A stretch of 48,031 bases of DNA from Paenibacillus marchantiophytorum (lineage in GTDB: Bacteria; Bacillota; Bacilli; Paenibacillales; NBRC-103111), in the NCBI RefSeq assembly GCF_014640555.1, contig NZ_BMHE01000049.1:1-48031 (forward strand), given 5' to 3'. This document shows, in pieces, positions 43,494-48,031 of the stretch. Under the pieces are notes generated by a model. That model saw only the letters and a program-made list of their open reading frames with translations. It did no database searches and had not been told where the DNA came from. Each line of letters opens with the position of its first letter. Within the stretch, counting starts at the first letter, position 1. The translations under genes and the position numbers were made by a program.

Positions 43494-44543
43494 TTAGTTC
43501 ATCATTTGTTTCACTAATTCACGATTGCGCTGCTTGAACAATTCATTGTGGGAAGAGACCATGCCATATCCTTTGGCATCGGGCTGAATGAACATTTTCG
43601 CTTTATTAACCGCGTTGGCTGCATCCTGGAAAGCCCCGGCAATTAAATGCACCTTGCCTTCGTGGCTCAGAATATCGCCCGCCGCATAAATGCCCGGAAT
43701 AGAAGATTCACTCGCTGCATTCCCCGCGATATAATAGTCATCTTTGATCGCGATAGCCACTTCACTATTCTGCAGCAAGGTAGTGTCCCGCTCATAACCA
43801 TGATTAATAATGACTTCGTCGACAGCCACATAGGAGATATCGCCCGTATCCGAATTCACCAGCTCCACCCGCTCAATGGCTTCATGGTTGGCTCCGGCAA
43901 TCAGCTTGCTGATCGAGGTGTTAAAGAAACACTCCACAGAACTCTCCATCAACTGCCTCGCTTGCGCCTCATGACCTGCTAAACCGTCTTTACGGTATGT
44001 TAAATACACTTTGGAGGCAACGGGTTCGAGCTCGTTCGCCCAATCAATCGCCGAATTTCCCCCGCCTGAGATAATAACGGTTTTGCCTTTGAAATGCTCT
44101 AACGATTTCACCGTATAGTTCAAATTAGAGACCTCGTAGCGCTCTGCGCCTTCGATCTCCAGCTTTTTGGGATTGAGAATGCCTCCCCCCACCGCGACGA
44201 TCACAGTTTTGGAGAAATGTGTCTTACCCGACGCCCCCAGCAATTCGAAAATGCCCTCTTCGTTGCGTCTGATCGACTCCACCTTTTCACCCAAAACGAC
44301 TTCTGGCTGGAAAGTCAGCCCCTGCTCCACCAATTTCTCAATCAGCTTCGCTCCGGGAAGCGGTGTATGTCCGCCAACATCCCAAATCATTTTCTCTGGA
44401 TAGACATGGACTTTGCCGCCCAACTGATCTTGATACTCAATAATTTTGGTCTTCATTTCTCTTAAACCGCTATAAAAAGTAGAGTAAAGGCCTGCTGGGC
44501 CGCCTCCTATAACCGTTACATCAAATAATTCTGACGGGTTCAA
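43494..44543 (-). CDS. Ferredoxin/flavodoxin-NADP reductase, YcgT/YumC type
   Basis: A 349-residue flavoprotein resembling thioredoxin reductase but without the CxxC pair. FAD binding: VTVIGGGPAGLYSTFYSGLRE near the N-terminus. NADPH binding: VIISGGGNSAIDWANEL. C-terminal FAD block: GIYAAGDILSHEGKVHLIAGAFQDAANAVN. The TTG at 44543 is chosen because AAAGGAG stands nine bases upstream; the in-frame ATG at 44573 has none. It faces the siderophore importer across a gap with two Fur-box-like sites. It may supply electrons for iron release from siderophores or for iron-sulfur work. Confidence 0.92.
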   Translation of the reverse strand: MNPSELFDVTVIGGGPAGLYSTFYSGLREMKTKIIEYQDQLGGKVHVYPEKMIWDVGGHTPLPGAKLIEKLVEQGLTFQPEVVLGEKVESIRRNEEGIFELLGASGKTHFSKTVIVAVGGGILNPKKLEIEGAERYEVSNLNYTVKSLEHFKGKTVIISGGGNSAIDWANELEPVASKVYLTYRKDGLAGHEAQARQLMESSVECFFNTSISKLIAGANHEAIERVELVNSDTGDISYVAVDEVIINHGYERDTTLLQNSEVAIAIKDDYYIAGNAASESSIPGIYAAGDILSHEGKVHLIAGAFQDAANAVNKAKMFIQPDAKGYGMVSSHNELFKQRNRELVKQMMN

Positions 44544-44574
44544 ATTTTCCCACTCCTTTATATAATGGTGCAAT

Positions 44575-44589
44575 TGATTATCATTCTCA
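44575..44589. promoter_or_regulatory. Fur box, reductase side
   Basis: TGATTATCATTCTCA matches the 7-1-7 Fur consensus TGATAATCATTATCA at 13 of 15 positions. It lies about 30 bases upstream of the ferredoxin reductase start. Confidence 0.75.
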
Positions 44590-44679
44590 CATTAAATATA
44601 CGTGTATTTTTTTCTTTTTACAACAAAAACCTGTTGACAACCGCACTAGAAATACCTTAGAGTGTTTCAAGTGTGATAC

Positions 44680-44694
44680 TGATAATCATTATCA
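44680..44694. promoter_or_regulatory. Fur box, siderophore importer side
   Basis: TGATAATCATTATCA is an exact 7-1-7 Fur box. TTGACA at 44634-44639 could be a -35 with a weak -10 TTAGAG at 44657; alternatively TGTGATACT just before the box serves as an extended -10. Either way a bound Fur would overlap or follow the promoter. The lipoprotein start is 115 bases further. Confidence 0.9.
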
Positions 44695-44808
44695 TTAATT
44701 GGAAATAGAGGTGCTGGCTTGGTCCGTCAAGGCCGGCAATTGGACGAGATTCTCGAACCAACAAACCGATGTGCGTTACCTATTATTTATTAAAAGGAGA
44801 TTACACCT

Positions 44809-45765
44809 ATGAAAAAACTGCTGCTCCCATTCCTGCTCATCTTGGTGCTAGCCATTAGCGCCTGCTCCTCCACTGCACCGAAAGACAGTGCTTCACCCCA
44901 ACCATCAGCCGCAGCTACGGCCAAAACGGATGCCAAAGCTGAAAGCAAACCAGCGAAAATTACCTACCAATCGGAGAATGGTCCTGTAGAAGTGCCAGGC
45001 AATCCGCAGCGCGTAATCGTCCTTTCCTCTTTTGCCGGTAATGTCATGGCGCTTAAAGTGAATCTTGTCGGTGTGGACTCCTGGTCCAAAATGAACCCGA
45101 ACTTTCAAACCACCCTCAAAGATGTACAAGAAGTAACGGATGAAAATTTGGAGAAAATCATTGAATTAAAACCTGATCTCATCATCGGCCTTTCCAATAT
45201 TAAGAATGTAGATAAATTAAAACAAATTGCCCCAACCGTTACCTACACGTACGGAAAAGTCGATTATTTGAAACAACATCTGGAAATCGGCAAGCTGCTG
45301 AACAAAGAAAAAGAAGCAACGGCTTGGATCGATGACTTCAAAAAACGCGCACAACAAGCAGGCACAGACATTAAAGCCAAAATCGGTGCGGATAAAACCA
45401 TTTCTGTTATTGAGAGCTTTGATAAGCAGCTTTATGTTTTCGGCGACAACTGGGGACGCGGCACGGAGATCCTGTACCAAGAAATGAAACTGGCGATGCC
45501 CGCCAAAGTGAAAGAAATGGCTTTGAAAGACGGCTACTACGCCTTATCCGCTGAAGTTCTACCGCAGTACATGGGCGATTATGTCATCTTCAGTAAAAAC
45601 CCGGATGCGGATAACAGCTTCCAAAAAACAGATACTTACAAAAATACGTCAGCTGCCAAAAACAATCACGTTTACGAAGCTAACGCCAAAGAGTTCTATT
45701 TCAATGATCCCCTCACGCTTGATTTTCAATTGAATTTCTTTATCAAGAACTTACTCGGTAAATAA
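44809..45765 (+). CDS. Iron-siderophore binding lipoprotein (FeuA/FecB type)
   Basis: A 318-residue lipoprotein. The signal peptide ends in the lipobox AISAC, followed by a Ser/Pro/Ala/Lys-rich linker. The fold signature includes GNPQRVIVLSSFAGNVMALKV, IIELKPDLIIGLSN and DNWGRGTEILYQEM. AAAAGGAG precedes the ATG. It is the first gene of the Fur-controlled operon and passes its ligand to the two permeases downstream. It probably binds a catecholate or hydroxamate ferric-siderophore; which one cannot be told. Confidence 0.94.
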   Translation: MKKLLLPFLLILVLAISACSSTAPKDSASPQPSAAATAKTDAKAESKPAKITYQSENGPVEVPGNPQRVIVLSSFAGNVMALKVNLVGVDSWSKMNPNFQTTLKDVQEVTDENLEKIIELKPDLIIGLSNIKNVDKLKQIAPTVTYTYGKVDYLKQHLEIGKLLNKEKEATAWIDDFKKRAQQAGTDIKAKIGADKTISVIESFDKQLYVFGDNWGRGTEILYQEMKLAMPAKVKEMALKDGYYALSAEVLPQYMGDYVIFSKNPDADNSFQKTDTYKNTSAAKNNHVYEANAKEFYFNDPLTLDFQLNFFIKNLLGK

Positions 45766-45786
45766 CACAGCAAGGAGAGTTCTTGA

Positions 45787-46785
45787 ATGAACAAATCGGT
45801 TCCTTTTCTGCTTAAACTCATCGTCAGTCTTATCGTGTTCGTGGGCAGCTTTGTTATCGCCATGGTATTCGGAGCCGCTGATGCAACGGTCAAAGACGTC
45901 TGGCTGGCCCTCACCTCTTCAGCAACTGGAGATACAATTACACTTATTCGCGAATTGCGCTTACCGCGTGAAGTTGCAGGGATTTTCGTTGGGGCGGCCT
46001 TGGCCGTCTCCGGCGCTATTATGCAGGGCATCACCCGAAACCCGCTGGCAGACCCCGGTCTACTTGGGTTAACGGCTGGTGCCAATGCTGCGTTAGCCTT
46101 CACGGTGGCCTTCCTGCCATCCACCAATTACTTCGGAATCATGATTGTGTGCTTCATCGGAGCTGCCATTGGGGCTATCCTGGTATTTGGTATCGGCGCT
46201 ATGAGAAAAGGGGGCTTGTCCCCCATTCGCATCGTATTGGCCGGTTCTGCCGTTTCCGCGTTCCTCTATGCGATTGCCGAAGGTATCGGTCTCGCGTTTA
46301 AAATTTCCAAAGAAGTTTCCATGTGGACAGCTGGCGGATTAATCGGCACCTCCTGGGGCCAGTTGCAGGTCATCGCTCCCTTCATTATCCTTGGGACTGT
46401 GATCTCGATCTTGCTCTCCAGGCAGCTAACCGTCCTAAGTTTAAGTGAAGAGGTCGCTGTTGGTCTGGGACAAAAAACGGCACAAATCAAGACCATCCTC
46501 TTCATCGTCATCATTCTGCTTGCCGGCGCATCTGTAGCCTTGGTTGGCAATATGGCTTTCATCGGCTTGATGATTCCGCATATTGTTCGGGCCATCGTTG
46601 GCACTGACTATCGTTTCATCATTCCGATGTCAGCCGTTCTGGGAGCGGCCTTCATGCTGTTGGCGGATACCCTGGCTCGCACGATCCATGCGCCTTACGA
46701 GACGCCTATCGTGGCGATTGTTGCTATGTTAGGGCTGCCTTTCTTCCTGTTTATCGTACGTAGAGGGGGCAAAGCATTCCCATGA
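45787..46785 (+). CDS. FecCD-family siderophore permease, first subunit
   Basis: A 332-residue permease with about ten helices. Family motifs are RLPREVAGIFVGAALAVSGA, IMQGITRNPLADPGLLGL and near the end GNMAFIGLMIPHIVRAIVG. AAGGAGAG precedes the ATG. It overlaps the next gene by four bases (ATGA), so the two are translationally coupled and form a heterodimer in the membrane. Confidence 0.95.
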   Translation: MNKSVPFLLKLIVSLIVFVGSFVIAMVFGAADATVKDVWLALTSSATGDTITLIRELRLPREVAGIFVGAALAVSGAIMQGITRNPLADPGLLGLTAGANAALAFTVAFLPSTNYFGIMIVCFIGAAIGAILVFGIGAMRKGGLSPIRIVLAGSAVSAFLYAIAEGIGLAFKISKEVSMWTAGGLIGTSWGQLQVIAPFIILGTVISILLSRQLTVLSLSEEVAVGLGQKTAQIKTILFIVIILLAGASVALVGNMAFIGLMIPHIVRAIVGTDYRFIIPMSAVLGAAFMLLADTLARTIHAPYETPIVAIVAMLGLPFFLFIVRRGGKAFP

Positions 46786-47789
46786 TTCATCCCGCTATCC
46801 TTAGAAAACAAAGGCTTCTCGTTCTTGGCGGCTTAGCCCTCATCCTCGTTACGATCATAATCGGAATGGGGCTCGGCTACTCTTCGTTATCTTACGACAG
46901 ATTGATCCCCACGCTGCTCGGTCAAGGAACATTCAAGGAGGAGTTCGTCCTCTTCTCCATCCGTTTACCCCGGATCGCAATTACCGTGCTGTCAGGCATG
47001 GCACTGGCTTTGTCGGGGGCGATACTGCAAGGTATTACCCGCAATGATCTCGCTGATCCCGGTATCATTGGGATTAATTCCGGCGCAGGCGTCGCCGTGG
47101 CGATTTTCTTCCTCTTTTTCCCGATCCAGGAAGGAACTTTCGTGTATCTGCTTCCGTTAGTCGCTTTTGTCGGGGCAATTCTTACGGCAGCTTGCATATA
47201 TGCTCTTTCCTATAGTCGGCAAACAGGTCTGCAGCCCGTTCGTTTAGTCCTTATCGGGGTTGGCTTTTCCCTGGCGCTGTCGGGCATTATGATTGTTGTC
47301 ATCTCATCGGCGGAACGGTCCAAAGTGGATTTCATCGCCAAATGGTTGGCGGGGAACATCTGGGGGACGGACTGGCCGTTCGTCTGGGCCATTCTTCCGT
47401 GGCTTGTGATCTTGATTCCTTTCACCTTGTATAAAGCGAATCGCTTAAACCTGCTCGGACTAGGCGAGCCTGTGGCCGTCGGTTTAGGCGTATCTGTTGA
47501 AAAAGAGCGCATCATCCTGCTCTTAACCGCCGTTGCCCTGGCCGCATCTGCCGTGTCGGTGACAGGCGGCATTACCTTCATTGGCCTAATGGCTCCACAC
47601 ATTGCCAAGGCCTTGGTTGGGCCTAGGAATCAATTATTCATCCCGATTGCTATCTTGCTTGGCGGGTGGCTCCTGCTGCTAGCGGACACCATCGGCCGCA
47701 ATATCATTGGAACCGATGGGATTCCTGCGGGGATCATGGTTGCCTTGATTGGCGCGCCTTACTTCATGTATTTGCTGCTGAAAAAATAA
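46782..47789 (+). CDS. FecCD-family siderophore permease, second subunit
   Basis: A 335-residue permease with the same fold. Motifs are RLPRIAITVLSGMALALSGA, ILQGITRNDLADPGIIGINS and GGITFIGLMAPHIAKALVG. No ATPase gene follows: the operon ends at 47789 and repeats begin. In Bacillus, FeuABC and YfiYZ-YfhA use the shared ATPase YusV encoded elsewhere, and the same is likely here. Confidence 0.95.
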   Translation: MIHPAILRKQRLLVLGGLALILVTIIIGMGLGYSSLSYDRLIPTLLGQGTFKEEFVLFSIRLPRIAITVLSGMALALSGAILQGITRNDLADPGIIGINSGAGVAVAIFFLFFPIQEGTFVYLLPLVAFVGAILTAACIYALSYSRQTGLQPVRLVLIGVGFSLALSGIMIVVISSAERSKVDFIAKWLAGNIWGTDWPFVWAILPWLVILIPFTLYKANRLNLLGLGEPVAVGLGVSVEKERIILLLTAVALAASAVSVTGGITFIGLMAPHIAKALVGPRNQLFIPIAILLGGWLLLLADTIGRNIIGTDGIPAGIMVALIGAPYFMYLLLKK

Positions 47790-47804
47790 CCAAGCGCCCC
47801 TTGA

Positions 47805-48031
47805 GCCCGCTGTTCGCGGGCAAATAACGGCCCCTAAAGACTCTTATCGCCCTCGAAATGTCAATTTTGGCGCTGTTAGGAGTCTTTGGGGACTTCTATT
47901 TGCGCCGACGGCACCGATTTGCCCGATGTTCGAGCGAATAACGGCCCCTAAAGACTCTTATCGCGCTCAAAATGTCAATTTGGGTGCTGTTAGGAGTCTT
48001 TGGGGACTTCTATTTGCGCCGACGGCACCGA
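47805..48031. repeat. Two tandem copies of a 114-bp palindromic element, running off the window
   Basis: AATAACGGCCCCTAAAGACT recurs at 47823 and 47937, an exact 114-base period. Within each copy GCAAATA-N-CCCC-AAAGACTC-TTA can pair with TTAGGAGTC-TTTGGGGAC and TATTTGC, a stem of over 20 bp with a loop of about 30 bases. Copies end at GACGGCACCGA at 47917 and 48031. A small GC-rich hairpin (GCCCGC-TGTTC-GCGGGC) at 47805-47821 precedes them. The same words occur in the element cluster at 18967-19165. Confidence 0.85.

Overview
The window looks like a chromosomal segment of a Paenibacillus-type Firmicute. Gene families and their order fit that group: LplB/LplC-type sugar permeases, an MhqR quinone-stress cluster, a BmrCD-type heterodimeric exporter, a copper-amine-oxidase-like stalk protein, a YcgT-type ferredoxin reductase and a FeuABC-type siderophore importer. 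Ribosome binding sites are strong GGAGG types, and many genes are followed by hairpin terminators. I saw no rRNA, tRNA, CRISPR array, prophage or insertion sequence. All assignments are by eye; no database search was run.

Layout, left to right. At 1-1.3 kb lie the tail of an unknown gene and a DUF7309/DUF6930-like protein. At 1.35-3.2 kb are two sugar ABC permeases with no binding protein beside them, followed by a truncated TetR gene. At 3.7-4.5 kb is a gene-free block of two tandem repeat families (about 230 bp and 112 bp units) bracketed by identical hairpins. At 4.7-8.5 kb an MMPL exporter is controlled by its own TetR regulator, with matching operator-like sites before each gene. A fatty acid desaturase (8.6-9.6 kb) and a membrane-anchored polysaccharide deacetylase (9.8-10.7 kb) follow.

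At 10.9-18.9 kb one long plus-strand operon encodes a two-component system, an accessory membrane protein and a ferric/sugar-phosphate type ABC importer with two paralogous binding proteins. At 19.2-22.3 kb a GH88 unsaturated glucuronyl hydrolase is paired with a heparinase II/III-like lyase, apparently for uronic-acid polysaccharide breakdown. An AT-rich membrane protein follows. At 23.2-26.5 kb lies an MhqR/MhqP/MhqO/MhqD-like electrophile-stress cluster with TATCTT-N6-AAGATA operator candidates. From 26.6 to 28.1 kb there are nearly four copies of an intergenic repeat of about 400 bp with a variable GC-rich core. A BmrCD-like exporter pair follows (28.2-31.7 kb).

The right part holds a stalk-domain protein, a long-form threonine synthase, a secreted helical protein, a small membrane protein, RlmN, a small unknown protein, and a MocR regulator facing an arylamine N-acetyltransferase across a perfect inverted repeat. 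The first gene on the acetyltransferase side is an internally deleted thioredoxin-like pseudogene. A polar amino acid (perhaps cystine) ABC importer is followed by a Fur-box-flanked divergent iron locus (ferredoxin reductase facing a siderophore importer that lacks its own ATPase). The window ends inside a 114-bp palindromic repeat related to hairpin elements near 19.0 kb.

The most unusual content is the set of intergenic repeat families. I cannot assign them to a known mobile element, and I found no defence or other obviously new multigene system.
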